From Pleurocapsa sp. PCC 7327 (GTDB taxonomy: Bacteria > Cyanobacteriota > Cyanobacteriia > Cyanobacteriales > Microcystaceae), in NCBI RefSeq assembly GCF_000317025.1, contig NC_019689.1:1775501-1839500 (forward strand): a stretch of 64,000 nucleotides of DNA, given 5' to 3'. The notes under the pieces were generated by a model, which saw only the letters and a list, made by a program, of their open reading frames with translations, was not told the DNA's origin and ran no database searches. Both the position numbers and the translations under genes were made by a program. Of the stretch, positions 8,751-18,698 are shown piece by piece. The stretch's first letter is position 1; each line of letters starts with the position of its first letter.

Positions 8751-9599
8751 CTACCGAATTGCTTTTAAAAATTTCTCTACTGTTTGATTAAAAATTTCTG
8801 GTTCGACTAAAAATGCCCAATGATTGCCTGGAACTTCACAAATTTGTAGATTTTTTAAATAAGTTTTATAGGGTTTGAGCTGCCATGCAGTGCGATTGAG
8901 TCCTTTTTGAGGTTTGACAAACAGCGTTGGAATATCAATCGGTTGCGTTAGTCCTGCCACTTGCATGACTTCTTCAAAAATGCGATCGCGAGCTTGCACA
9001 ACAAATTTACTGCCCCAAGTTCCATCGCTTTTTTGTTCGATACTAGCTTGAAAAACTTGCTCCTGTAAAGGCTTCCAATCGCGATATTGTTTTAATTGAC
9101 GCGCCAATTTTTCTGCTTCCTCGTAACTAGAAAAAGATCCCATAATTTTAAGGAAAGGTAAAACGCGGTACAAAATTGGAAACGTTATTTTAAACCAACT
9201 AGGAATTTTCCCAATAAAAAAGGGATCGACGAGAATTAAACTCCGAAAACGTTTGGGATCTTGTCTTGCCCAAATTGTTAATAATTTAGCACTCCACGAA
9301 TGAGCTAAAACATGAGCGGAAGACCATCCTAAATGTTTCATTAGTGCTTCTAAATCGGCAATAAAATCGGAGAATAAATAATTATTTTCAGGCTTGCTAC
9401 TGTCTCCATGACCGCGCAAATCGGGAGCAATAATGTGGTAGTTGAGCGCTAGATAGTCTCCCAGACTCGACCATACTAAAGCGCAATCAACCAAACCATG
9501 TAAGAGAATTAAAGGTTCTTTTCCGCTATTCCATTCTAAATAAGACAACTGAATGTCAGAAAAATTTAAGATTTGACGGATAGGCGCGATTGCATTCAT
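8751..9599 (-). CDS. Alpha/beta hydrolase
   Basis: The fold is clear: LILLHGLVDCALVW (oxyanion HG), the strand and loop NYHIIAPDLRGHGDSSKP, the nucleophile elbow VLAHSWSAKLLTIW, ILVDPFF, and a C-terminal catalytic His in VPGNHWAFLVEPE. The elbow is H-S-W-S-A, so the glycine usually found two places after the nucleophilic Ser is replaced by Ser, a mild deviation. The substrate cannot be predicted; many cyanobacterial relatives are annotated only as hydrolases. The frame extends to 9644, but the ATG at 9599 (MNAIAPIRQILNFSDIQLSY) fits better. It follows the ABC permease with about 50 bases between and may be co-transcribed with it. Confidence 0.85.
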   Translation of the reverse strand: MNAIAPIRQILNFSDIQLSYLEWNSGKEPLILLHGLVDCALVWSSLGDYLALNYHIIAPDLRGHGDSSKPENNYLFSDFIADLEALMKHLGWSSAHVLAHSWSAKLLTIWARQDPKRFRSLILVDPFFIGKIPSWFKITFPILYRVLPFLKIMGSFSSYEEAEKLARQLKQYRDWKPLQEQVFQASIEQKSDGTWGSKFVVQARDRIFEEVMQVAGLTQPIDIPTLFVKPQKGLNRTAWQLKPYKTYLKNLQICEVPGNHWAFLVEPEIFNQTVEKFLKAIR

Positions 9600-9648
9600 A
9601 TTACAAGCAAAGCTTTTTTTCCTTTCAGATTTAGCAAGTGCCAAAAGA

Positions 9649-10764
9649 TTAATCAGGTAATTGCATCCGTCTTAGGGTGTATCTAGCTGCATTAAAGATA
9701 AACAATCCCAAAATAATTAAAATTATAAAAAATAGCCAAACTCCTGCCCAGCCAGTTCCTCTCACAAAAGTATCTCGGCTGATTTCGAGATAGTATCTAG
9801 CCGGAACGATATTAGAAATTAGGGAAAGAGGAAAGGGAATATTACTCAAAGGATAAATAAAGCCAGATAAGAGAAAAGCTGTTAAAAAACCAATTAGAGC
9901 GACTGCTTGAATAGCTGAAGTTCGATCGGCCGCTCGGCTGCCAATTAGGAGTCCAAACATAACACTATCAGTTAGATAAATTAGCGTGCTAATTAATAAG
10001 AGAATTGGATCGCCTGCAAAACCGATTCGCCAGAGTAACATCCCAGATCCTACAATAAAAATCATTTCTAAAATACCAATGATGAGATAGGCCAATCCTT
10101 TTCCTAAAAGCAGTTCTGTTGCACTAAGGTTAGAAGCATAAACTTGTATAATCGTTCCTTGAACCTTTTCGCTTACCATGGCAAGTGCCGCTAATAAGGA
10201 AGGATATATCCATAAAATTATGCCCAACAATCCGGGAACGATATAAAGCGATTCTTTTCTTCCAGGATTAAACCAAAGGCGAATACGGGGGATAACTTTA
10301 TTAGTATTTGGTTGTAATTTAGAACTGCGTAAAAAATATAGAGTTGTTGCTCGGATACTATTTTGAATCACCCTGGCATTATTCACATCGCTGCCATCGA
10401 CTATTGCTTGAACTTCTACAGGGATTTCGGATTTAATTTTGCGGCTAAAATCTGGCGGAATCACAACAGCAACTTTAGCCAGTCCCCTATCGACAACTTC
10501 TTCAGGATCGCTAGAAGATAATTGGCTACCTTTAGCGATGGGAATAAACTGATTGGTAGCAAATAAACGCTCAATGTAAGCTCGACTTAAAGGCGTATTA
10601 TCAAAATCTTGTATGTGTAAGGGAATATCTTTTGCCTCTAGACGAATAGCATAACCGAAGATAATTAAAGTGATAAAAGGCAGAATAAATGCCAGAGCTA
10701 CTGTAAGGCGATCGCGTTTAAATTGAGATAATTCTTTGTAGCATTGCGAGAGAATTCTTTTCAT
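9649..10764 (-). CDS. ABC-2 type transporter permease (YhhJ/YbhR-like)
   Basis: The layout is that of an ABC-2 permease: one N-terminal membrane helix (DRLTVALAFILPFITLIIFG), an extracytoplasmic domain of about 140 residues containing VAVVIPPDFSRKI and VDGSDVNNARVIQNS, then five hydrophobic segments including LGIILWIYPSLLAALAMVSE with the conserved KVQGTIIQVYASNLSATELLLGK. The length of 371 aa is normal. Its natural partner is the double ATPase at 15686-17647; YbhF/YhiH-type ATPases work with such permeases in drug or lipid export and usually also with an HlyD-like adaptor, which is missing here. The two exporter genes are separated by a two-gene signalling unit on the same strand. Confidence 0.88.
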   Translation of the reverse strand: MKRILSQCYKELSQFKRDRLTVALAFILPFITLIIFGYAIRLEAKDIPLHIQDFDNTPLSRAYIERLFATNQFIPIAKGSQLSSSDPEEVVDRGLAKVAVVIPPDFSRKIKSEIPVEVQAIVDGSDVNNARVIQNSIRATTLYFLRSSKLQPNTNKVIPRIRLWFNPGRKESLYIVPGLLGIILWIYPSLLAALAMVSEKVQGTIIQVYASNLSATELLLGKGLAYLIIGILEMIFIVGSGMLLWRIGFAGDPILLLISTLIYLTDSVMFGLLIGSRAADRTSAIQAVALIGFLTAFLLSGFIYPLSNIPFPLSLISNIVPARYYLEISRDTFVRGTGWAGVWLFFIILIILGLFIFNAARYTLRRMQLPD

Positions 10765-10816
10765 AATTAAGTGTAGTGCGAGCTACCCCAAAATGTAAAC
10801 AAGAAGATTTCATCGA

Positions 10817-12646
10817 TTAATTATATTTAGGCAACAAAGCCTCTGCTAAGTGACAGTTGACGGGTTGGGAAAAGAAATATCCTTGTGCTTCGTCGCATCC
10901 CAAATTTCTTAATTGAGCGAGTTGATAAGAGGTTTCTACTCCTTCAGCGATCGCTTTAATGCCTAAAGAATGAGCCAGAGTAATAATGGTCTTGACGATT
11001 TCGCAATTGTTGCCTTGAGCGTCGATGGAACTAACAAAGGAGCGATCGATCTTTAAGGCATCGATTGGAAAACGGTGTAAATAACTTAAGCATGAATAAC
11101 CCGTACCGAAATCATCAATGCTCAACTGAATTTTTTGTGCTTTGATTCCACTAAGAAGCTCGATCGTCTTTTCTCCTCGATCCATCAACATGGTTTCAGT
11201 CAGTTCTAGCCGGAGATTTTGTCCATCTAAACCAGTATCGCTGAGAATTTTGGCTAACTTATCCACAAAATCAAATTGTTTAATTTGTCGGCTCGAAAGA
11301 TTGACACTGATATACATAGATGAAGCTGGGGGAAGTTTTTGTTGCCAAATGCATAACTGTTGGCAAGCTTCTCGTAAAACCCATTCGCCAATCGGAACAA
11401 TTAAGCCAGTCTCTTCGGCGATTGCGATAAAATCGCCTGGATAAATTAACCCTTTTTCTGGATGTTGCCAGCGTATCAATGCCTCAAAACCCGTAACTTT
11501 TCCAGTAGCAAGAGAGACAATCGGTTGATAATATAGTAAAAATTCTTGACGGTCGAGCGCATAGCGCAAGTCAGTTTCGATTTGAGATAGATGTAGCGTC
11601 TGAGCGTACATTTCGCGATCGAAAACGGCACAGCGTCCTTTTCCTAGAGCTTTAGCGCGGTACATCGCAATATCTGCATCCCGCAGTAATTCCGTGCCAT
11701 TTTGATAATTGGTCGCACCAAAAACAATACCAATGCTGGCACCAGCAAACAATTTTCGCTCTTCTAAATGAATAGGAGAGATCAGTTTATCGAGCAGTCG
11801 CTCGGCGACAGCGATCGCATCTTGAAAATCTTTGAGATCCTCAAGGAGAATAGCAAATTCATCTCCGCTCAAACGAGCCACAGTATCTGCCTCGCGGGTA
11901 CATCCTTTAAGGATGCGGGAGACAGCAATTAAAAGTCCATCCCCCACAGCATGTCCCCAACTATCGTTAATAATTTTGAAGCGATCGAGGTCGATAAACA
12001 AGAGAGCAAATAAATAATTTTTGTTTCTTTGACTGCGTTGGAGTGCTTTTTGCAAATGCTCCATCAACAAAGTCCGATTGGGTAAACCCGTCAGCGCATC
12101 GTGTAAAGACTGTTGCAGCAGTTTTTGTTGGGTTTGTTTGTGCTTGGCAATTTCTTGATGAAGTTTGCCAATAACTTCTTCTAATTGTGCCGTTCTTTGT
12201 TGGACTTTTTGCTCCAATTCGGCGTTTAACTGCTCAATTTTGGATTTAGCTGCTCTTAATGCCAATTGGTGCTGAATGCGAACCACAATCTCTTCAATTT
12301 GAAAAGGTTTGGTGATATAGTCTACGCCTCCCACTTGAAACGCTTTCACCTTATCAAAAACATCATCCAACGCGCTGAGAAAAATGACGGGAATCTCACG
12401 AGTATGGACATCAGCTTTGAGTTTCTCGCAGACTTCGTAGCCATCCATTTCTGGCATTTTAATATCTAGCAAAATGAGATCGGGAGGGGCTTTTTTGGCG
12501 GTAATTAATGCCATTGCCCCATTTTTTACGCAGCGAACTTGATAGCCTCGCCCCATCAGAGATGCCGACAAAACCCGTAAATTATCGGGAGTATCGTCAA
12601 TAACTAAAATATTTCCACCAAAAGAATTTAACTGAGTATTATTCAT
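10817..12646 (-). CDS. Response regulator with REC, GGDEF and EAL domains
   Basis: Residues about 14-130 form a receiver domain with the phospho-acceptor Asp in [15 protein letters not shown] and the Lys in DYITKPF. A coiled coil follows (about 135-175), then a GGDEF domain starting [16 protein letters not shown] whose signature reads SGDEF, one change from GGDEF but a variant that can remain active. The C-terminal EAL domain is intact: [32 protein letters not shown] and ALKIDRSFV. It should make and/or break down cyclic di-GMP under control of the kinase encoded just upstream, whose stop overlaps this ATG (ATGA, 12643-12646). The net direction of its activity cannot be told. Confidence 0.95.
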   Translation of the reverse strand: MNNTQLNSFGGNILVIDDTPDNLRVLSASLMGRGYQVRCVKNGAMALITAKKAPPDLILLDIKMPEMDGYEVCEKLKADVHTREIPVIFLSALDDVFDKVKAFQVGGVDYITKPFQIEEIVVRIQHQLALRAAKSKIEQLNAELEQKVQQRTAQLEEVIGKLHQEIAKHKQTQQKLLQQSLHDALTGLPNRTLLMEHLQKALQRSQRNKNYLFALLFIDLDRFKIINDSWGHAVGDGLLIAVSRILKGCTREADTVARLSGDEFAILLEDLKDFQDAIAVAERLLDKLISPIHLEERKLFAGASIGIVFGATNYQNGTELLRDADIAMYRAKALGKGRCAVFDREMYAQTLHLSQIETDLRYALDRQEFLLYYQPIVSLATGKVTGFEALIRWQHPEKGLIYPGDFIAIAEETGLIVPIGEWVLREACQQLCIWQQKLPPASSMYISVNLSSRQIKQFDFVDKLAKILSDTGLDGQNLRLELTETMLMDRGEKTIELLSGIKAQKIQLSIDDFGTGYSCLSYLHRFPIDALKIDRSFVSSIDAQGNNCEIVKTIITLAHSLGIKAIAEGVETSYQLAQLRNLGCDEAQGYFFSQPVNCHLAEALLPKYN

Positions 12647-15507
12647 AAATTGATAGCTTCTTGAGCGAGGTTCATCAGGCGATCGAAATCAAAATTATCG
12701 ACTTCTTTCTCAATAGCTTTAGCTAAAGCTTGATGTTCTTGAGGGATTTGGGACAATAATTTTGCAATGCGTTGCTCGTCAATCAAAGTAGCAGACTCAA
12801 CAAGTTTCTTTAACCATTCATCGGGCATAATTGCTAAAGCGGCGGCGGTTAATTTTTCAATAATTACTGTTTCAGAGGTATCCTCAGAATCAAGCTCTTC
12901 ATAGATATAATTCACGCCGAGATATTGAGCCATTTTTTCAAAAATGACTTCTTCTCGAAAAGGTTTGCGCACAAAGTCATCGCAACCAGCTGAGAGAATC
13001 ACGGCTTTTTCTTCTTCGAGAGTACTGGCGGTTAAAGCAACAATTACTGTCGCTTGTCCTTGGATATGGGATTTAATTTGTTGAGTTGCCTCATAACCGT
13101 TCATCACAGGCATTCGCATATCCATCCAAATGAGATGGGGTTGCCAACTTTGCCAAATCTCTATGGCTTCTTGTCCGTTACTAGCTTCTTTTACTTGAAA
13201 TCCAGTTGGTTGTAATAATTTTAATAATAGTTGTCGGTTTTCCCAGCGATCGTCTACCACTAAAATACGATATTCTTGTTGATTGGGTTCGAGTCCAATA
13301 ACTCTTTGAGTTGGTTTTTGTGCGGTAATTTTGCTCGCTTCACTCAATTGCGCTTGGATATTAAATTTAAAAATACTTCCCTGACCAACTTTAGAACTAA
13401 CCGTAATTGTGCCTCCCATAAGTTCGACGAACTTTTTAGTAATTGGCAAGCCTAAACCCGTTCCTTGTTGGGATTGTTTGCCTGTTTCCGTTTGAACAAA
13501 TGCTTCAAATAAAGTATCAATCTCTTCGGGGGCAATGCCAGCGCCAGTGTCTTCGATTTCAAAGTAAATAGTTGTTTGTCCTTGATCATTTATCCTTTGT
13601 TCTTTGTGGTTTCTTGCCAATGAATCATGACTCATGACTGATGATGCTCTCAGGATTACACTCCCTTCATGGGTAAATTTGATGGCATTGCCTAGTAAAT
13701 TAATTAAAACTTGACGGAGTTTTTTGTCATCAGTATTAATGTATCGAGGCAAATCGTTACTACGTTCAATAATAAACTGTAACCCTTTAGATTCTGCTCT
13801 CAGTGCCAACATTTCTTCGATTAAGTCTAACAAAGCATATAAATCGAAGTCTGTGGGATAGAGAGCCATTTTTCCCGACTCGATTTTAGCTAAATCTAGT
13901 ACGTCATTAATTAGAGAGAGTAAATGTTCGCCACTGCGATTGATAATGCCAATATTCTCCTGTTGTTGTTTGGTGAGAGAGGTTTCTCGATTCAATAGTT
14001 GGGAGAAACCGAGAATAGCATTGAGAGGAGTTCGCAATTCATGGCTCATATTTGCCAAAAAGTCACTTTTAGCTCGGTTTGCTCGTTCTGCTACTTCTTT
14101 AGCTTGCTGTAGTTCGGCGGTTCTCTGTTCTACTCTAGTTTCTAACTCTTGATTGCTTTTTTCTAATTCTTGATTTACCCTATCTAGTAGTTGGTTGCTA
14201 AGCGCTAAATTAGCAAAGGAAGCTTGTAGTTGTTGCGCCATCTCGTTGAAGGAGTGAGACAATACGCTCAGTTCAATGATGCCTTTGACTTCTACTCGTT
14301 GGTTTAAATCTCCTTGGGCAATAGCAACAGAAGCTTTACCCAAACGCAGAATTGGTTGCGTAATCCAACGAGAGGTAATTAATCCTAACAAAACTGCGAT
14401 TAATAATGCCACAAAACAGAGGGTGATGGTTGTCTGAGTATTGGCATTTATCTGTGCCATGAAGTCTGATTCGGGGATGGTAATGACGACTAACCAATCC
14501 AAACCAAATTCATCTTTCCAGGGAGTGACTCGCACAAATTGGCGTTTGCCTTGTAGTTGAAAATCCAGTTTTTGCTTGTCTTTAATGGCTTGAAAGTTAC
14601 TAAATTTTTGTTGTAAATACTTGGCTGTTGCTTGAATTCGTTCGTCGGAACTGTTGAGTGCGCTGAGTCTTTTTGCTACGCCATTAACTAGGGTAAAAGG
14701 TTTTTCGGTACTGGAGGAGGCAATTAATAATCCATTGCGCTCGACAATAAAAGTTTTGGCAGTCGGGCTAATTTTTAGTTGCTGTAAGAAATCGCTAATA
14801 CTAGCTAAAAGTAAATCGACTCCAATAACACCCACAAGTTGATGTTTTTGAGTGTAAATGGGACTGGTAGCGGTAATAGAAATATATCCTGCTAAATTTT
14901 CCCCATCCCAGTTGTATACAGAACCCCATATTGGTTTACCAGCTTTAATGGCATCCTCGTACCAATTTTCTGTCTTCGGGTCGTAGTCATGGTATACTGC
15001 CACTATTTCGGTGCGGTTGCCCTGACTATCGGTCGCATAAGTATAGCTTTTCCATTTGGTAGCGGGGGAAAGTTCATCTATGGTAACTCCCTGTCCGGCT
15101 AAAAATTTTCCCGCACCCGCATATTCTCCTGTAGTTAGTGCATAAGCCATATAAGACACATCTGGGTGTGTTTGTAGTTGTTTCCAAAAGTAATGTCCTG
15201 CTGTCTTAAAGTCTTTTAAGTCCAATAACCCCAGTGCGATCGCGTCGAGATTGATTTGATTGATTTTTTGCGGCGTTTCTAGATAATTATCGAGATGCTT
15301 GAATACTAAACTACTGCTTTTATCCATCAAGCGATCGGCGAGATCGTTGACTGCCTCCTGTCCGTTTTTGAAGGAAAGATAGCCCACCAATCCTACTGCA
15401 CTGACAACTTGCAGCACAAAAGGCAATACTAAGACTAAGCGCAGAGGTATGCCTCGAAATTGCTGAGCTTGCTCTTTTGGAGTCGCGATCGGCTGTGATA
15501 ATTTCAT
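12643..15507 (-). CDS. Hybrid sensor histidine kinase (dCache, HAMP, HisKA, HATPase, REC)
   Basis: Domains in order: a membrane helix (about residues 23-45), a periplasmic dCache-like sensor (50-340) with [19 protein letters not shown], a second helix (about 340-360), HAMP, a coiled coil, HisKA with phospho-His 489 in SHELRTPLN, HATPase with [19 protein letters not shown] and GTGLGL, and a receiver with Asp 796 in IWMDMRMP. The last 70 residues form a helical tail. It very probably feeds the overlapping c-di-GMP regulator. An oddity is residues 622-644 in the HATPase domain, a polar insertion whose DNA resembles the window's intergenic ATGACTCATGACT-type repeats. It is paralogous to the broken kinase at 60418-62937. 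The ligand is unknown. Confidence 0.95.
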   Translation of the reverse strand: MKLSQPIATPKEQAQQFRGIPLRLVLVLPFVLQVVSAVGLVGYLSFKNGQEAVNDLADRLMDKSSSLVFKHLDNYLETPQKINQINLDAIALGLLDLKDFKTAGHYFWKQLQTHPDVSYMAYALTTGEYAGAGKFLAGQGVTIDELSPATKWKSYTYATDSQGNRTEIVAVYHDYDPKTENWYEDAIKAGKPIWGSVYNWDGENLAGYISITATSPIYTQKHQLVGVIGVDLLLASISDFLQQLKISPTAKTFIVERNGLLIASSSTEKPFTLVNGVAKRLSALNSSDERIQATAKYLQQKFSNFQAIKDKQKLDFQLQGKRQFVRVTPWKDEFGLDWLVVITIPESDFMAQINANTQTTITLCFVALLIAVLLGLITSRWITQPILRLGKASVAIAQGDLNQRVEVKGIIELSVLSHSFNEMAQQLQASFANLALSNQLLDRVNQELEKSNQELETRVEQRTAELQQAKEVAERANRAKSDFLANMSHELRTPLNAILGFSQLLNRETSLTKQQQENIGIINRSGEHLLSLINDVLDLAKIESGKMALYPTDFDLYALLDLIEEMLALRAESKGLQFIIERSNDLPRYINTDDKKLRQVLINLLGNAIKFTHEGSVILRASSVMSHDSLARNHKEQRINDQGQTTIYFEIEDTGAGIAPEEIDTLFEAFVQTETGKQSQQGTGLGLPITKKFVELMGGTITVSSKVGQGSIFKFNIQAQLSEASKITAQKPTQRVIGLEPNQQEYRILVVDDRWENRQLLLKLLQPTGFQVKEASNGQEAIEIWQSWQPHLIWMDMRMPVMNGYEATQQIKSHIQGQATVIVALTASTLEEEKAVILSAGCDDFVRKPFREEVIFEKMAQYLGVNYIYEELDSEDTSETVIIEKLTAAALAIMPDEWLKKLVESATLIDEQRIAKLLSQIPQEHQALAKAIEKEVDNFDFDRLMNLAQEAINL

Positions 15508-15685
15508 GAAATGACGGGCATTAAAGCTATGGAGATAAATTACTCTCTAACTATAGGTTTCCCCAAAATTTCTCTTAAATAACGTTTGCTCGCCGACCAA
15601 ATCTCTTCTTCGCCACATCTGCCAGAGCGAAGGCATCTAGGTTTTGTTAATTCGTATTGACAAATCACTCTCCATGCTCTCCACC

Positions 15686-17647
15686 TCACCCTTCTTGGGT
15701 GCGTTGGACGATGCCAATAAAAGCATCTTCGAGGGAGAAAGGAATCGATCGCAGCGAATGAATTTTAATTCCGGCAGTTTCTAGTAAAGAACGAATTTCA
15801 GGAACTTCTTTATCGGGATAATCGAGAACGAGGTGCAGACGATCGCCAAAAATTGATACCCGCCAAGACGATAAATGAGTTTTTAATAGATTAGAAGCCT
15901 CCTGAGTGCGGTTGGTGACGAACTCCAGCAACTGACCGGGTTGAGATGCTTTAATCTCGCTAGGCGAACCCTGCACCACGATTTCTCCCGCTACCATCAA
16001 TCCCATGCGGTTGCATTGTTCCGCCTCCTCTAAATAGTGAGTTGTCACTAAAATTGCCATTCCTTGACGCGCGAACTCGTTAATCGATCGCCATAACTGG
16101 CGACGCGCCAGCGGATCGACTCCCGAAGTCGGTTCGTCGAGAAAGAGGATTTCTGGTTCGTGCATTACTGAAGCGCCAAAGGCAACCCGTTGCTTCCATC
16201 CTCCCGGCAATTGACCCGTAATCATATTCTCTTTTCCCTCTAGACCGCAAGTTGCCAGTACCCAGTCGATTTTGCTACGGCGCAAGCGGCGGGGAACGCC
16301 ATAAACCCCGCAGTAGAACTCCAGATTTTCCACGATGCTCAAATCGTCGTAGAGAGTGAATTTCTGACTCATGTAACCGATGCGCTGGCGTACTTGAGTG
16401 CTGCGTAAATCCTTTGTTTCTCCTGCTAGAGAGATCGCGCCTGCCGTTGGATCTAACAATCCGCACAGCATCTTAATCGTGGTCGTTTTCCCCGCGCCAT
16501 TTGCCCCCAGCAATCCGTAAATTTCCCCATAGCGTACTTCTAAAGTCACTTCTTCAACTGCATGGAAGTCACCAAACACCTTTTTGAGAGAACGCGCGCC
16601 AATGGCTACATTCAAATGAGAATGTAGATTTTCGCTTTTGCTGCGGGGAAAGGGAATCGATTCGGGATTGTCTCTATACTCTCGCAAGCGGGTTACGAAG
16701 ACATTTTCTAGAGTTGGAGGGGCAACTTGAATTCGATCCGGCATTATTTGTTGCTGGCGAAATCTTTTTCTGACTTCTGCTTCGCCTGCCGATGCATCTT
16801 TAACCAAAACATCCAAGCGATCGCCAAAGGTTTGTACGTCTATGATAGAGGTAGCGCAATCGCGATTGGACGCTAAAACCGCTTCCGCCAATGCCAGTCG
16901 ATCCGTTCGTACCTCTAATCGCTGCAATCCCAAACTCTCTCGCAACTGCGAAAGCGTTCCGATTTGCTTAATTTCTCCTTGGTGCATTAAAGCAATGCGA
17001 TGGCAGCGTTCTGCTTCATCGAGGTAAGGCGTAGCGATGACAACCGTCACTCCCTCACTAGAAATGGCAGCGAGAACATCCCAAAATTCTCGGCGGGAGA
17101 TGGGATCGACTCCTGTAGTCGGTTCGTCCAAAAGTAAAATTTTCGGTTGGGAGATCAAGGCGCAGCAGAGGGCTAATTTTTGCTTCATTCCCCCAGAAAG
17201 ACGACCCGCCAAGCGATCGCTAAATCTCTCCAAATTCATCAATTTCAGGTATTTAGCGCGGCGCTGGTAAAACAATGGTTCGGGAACTTGGCGCAATCCC
17301 GCCGTATAGCGCAAATTTTCATCGATGCTTAGGTCGAGATAGAGAGAGAATTGTTGCGTCAGATATCCTGTAGACAAACGCGCATCGTGAGGTAATTTTC
17401 CTAATATTTGGACGTTTCCCGATGTCGCCTCCATCACGCCAGCGAGGATGTGGAAAGTCGTTGTTTTTCCCGCACCATCGGGACCGATGAGACCAAAGAT
17501 TTCTCCTTGCCGTACCGAAAAATCGATCCCTTTGACAGCGACTAGTTTGCCGTAGCGCTTCAATAAACCTTGGACTTGGATAACTTCATCATTCTCATGG
17601 TTATTCAAAACTTTGACATTTTGAACTTTGGAGGTCATGGATACCAT
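15686..17647 (-). CDS. ABC transporter double ATPase (YbhF-like)
   Basis: Two complete nucleotide-binding domains are fused in 653 aa. The first has Walker A GPDGAGKTTT, signature LSGGMKQKL and Walker B ILLLDEPTTGVDP; the second has GANGAGKTTT, a degenerate signature LPGGWKQRV and ILFLDEPTSGVDP. The switch His is replaced in the first (VVIATPYLDEAE) and present in the second (LVTTHYLEEAE). Such asymmetry suggests unequal ATP hydrolysis at the two sites. YbhF-type ATPases pair with ABC-2 permeases, here most likely the one at 9649-10764. The first codons overlap the 3' end of tnpB by 47 bases, so the transposon lies right at the start; the ATG at 17647 or the one at 17638 (MTSKVQNVKVLNN) could be used. 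Confidence 0.93.
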   Translation of the reverse strand: MVSMTSKVQNVKVLNNHENDEVIQVQGLLKRYGKLVAVKGIDFSVRQGEIFGLIGPDGAGKTTTFHILAGVMEATSGNVQILGKLPHDARLSTGYLTQQFSLYLDLSIDENLRYTAGLRQVPEPLFYQRRAKYLKLMNLERFSDRLAGRLSGGMKQKLALCCALISQPKILLLDEPTTGVDPISRREFWDVLAAISSEGVTVVIATPYLDEAERCHRIALMHQGEIKQIGTLSQLRESLGLQRLEVRTDRLALAEAVLASNRDCATSIIDVQTFGDRLDVLVKDASAGEAEVRKRFRQQQIMPDRIQVAPPTLENVFVTRLREYRDNPESIPFPRSKSENLHSHLNVAIGARSLKKVFGDFHAVEEVTLEVRYGEIYGLLGANGAGKTTTIKMLCGLLDPTAGAISLAGETKDLRSTQVRQRIGYMSQKFTLYDDLSIVENLEFYCGVYGVPRRLRRSKIDWVLATCGLEGKENMITGQLPGGWKQRVAFGASVMHEPEILFLDEPTSGVDPLARRQLWRSINEFARQGMAILVTTHYLEEAEQCNRMGLMVAGEIVVQGSPSEIKASQPGQLLEFVTNRTQEASNLLKTHLSSWRVSIFGDRLHLVLDYPDKEVPEIRSLLETAGIKIHSLRSIPFSLEDAFIGIVQRTQEG

Positions 17648-18698
17648 AGAATCCCAGCAACCCTAAAAGTTCTAAATTTTTGGAGGCGTTGAAGTCAGCG
17701 TGTTCAGCATGACCACAATTAACGCACAAAAACTTATCCCCTTTACGATTTCTCCTGTCCCACCTAAAACATTGGCGACAAAATTGAGAAGTTTTCCAAG
17801 GATTTTTGCGTATAACCTCTATCCCCAGTTCTTCGCATTTTCGTTGCAACAATGTCTCAGAGTACTTATAAAGCCAATGGGACAATCGCCTGTTAAACAC
17901 GCGAGAGAACGTCCCTCGTTGATCGTGTTTAACCTTTTTCAAATCCTCAACTACAACAGTTTTGATTTGAGAAAAGTCTATTTGTTTGAAGGCAGCACCA
18001 ATCATAGATTTAGCTTCTACTTTAGTGTGCTTCTGACGTTTACCAAACTGCTGAATTCTTTTGTAGAGAGAATTTCCAGTAGTTTGACCGTCACTAAAAA
18101 CAAGTCCATTTTTGTAGTTAGAATCCATACCAACTACAACACCTTCTGTTTTGGGAAGTGGAATTTCTTTTTCAACCAAGAAATCAATATAAAGTCTACC
18201 TCTTTTTATGCCCAGTCTCAAGGTTTTAGACATATTCCAACCATCTTGCAGCTTTTGATTGAGTGGCTTTGTAGATTTAACTGGAACAATCAAACGAGGC
18301 GCTCCAGAACCTATAAATTTAACAACCCAATCAAAACTACCTTGCCCTTTTTCGATAGTGACAAAGTGATAGTACAAAGTAACTATTTGATTTTTAAGAT
18401 TGGGTTTTCTCTTTATAGGTTTTTTGTATTGGGAACGTACTACTTCTTTGGCTTGCTTTGCCAGAGCTTGAGAAAGTCTAGTAGTGATCTCAAACCTTTT
18501 GACTGCTTTATGCACAGTAGGCAAATCAGCCAATTTACCTGTAAAGTCTTGTCTTTGCCAAAACAAGTCAACAAAATATTGTGTTATATCTTTACACTTA
18601 AATACAAAATCTTTAAGTATTTCTTGTTTACCTACATTAACGTCGCTAAGAAATACTCTATAGGTTCTAGTTATTACTTTCTTGCGCCTGGCAGCCAT
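17601..18698 (-). CDS. tnpB: RNA-guided nuclease TnpB of an IS607-type element
   Basis: The 365-aa protein has all three RuvC acidic residues: Asp192 in VVVGMDSNYKNG, Glu251 in VVVEDLKKV and Asp335 in HADFNASKN. A zinc finger is formed by Cys307, Cys310, Cys325 and Cys328 (FCRQCF and CVNCG). Family knowledge: TnpB cuts DNA guided by an omega-RNA made from the 3' end of its own gene and the element's right end, which helps the transposon persist. The recognisable protein ends near residue 346 (NLELLG); the last ~19 residues are translated from sequence running into the ybhF start, so the right end of the element probably lies at about 17640-17672. The start overlaps the recombinase stop (TAATG). 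Confidence 0.9.
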   Translation of the reverse strand: MAARRKKVITRTYRVFLSDVNVGKQEILKDFVFKCKDITQYFVDLFWQRQDFTGKLADLPTVHKAVKRFEITTRLSQALAKQAKEVVRSQYKKPIKRKPNLKNQIVTLYYHFVTIEKGQGSFDWVVKFIGSGAPRLIVPVKSTKPLNQKLQDGWNMSKTLRLGIKRGRLYIDFLVEKEIPLPKTEGVVVGMDSNYKNGLVFSDGQTTGNSLYKRIQQFGKRQKHTKVEAKSMIGAAFKQIDFSQIKTVVVEDLKKVKHDQRGTFSRVFNRRLSHWLYKYSETLLQRKCEELGIEVIRKNPWKTSQFCRQCFRWDRRNRKGDKFLCVNCGHAEHADFNASKNLELLGLLGFYGIHDLQSSKCQSFE

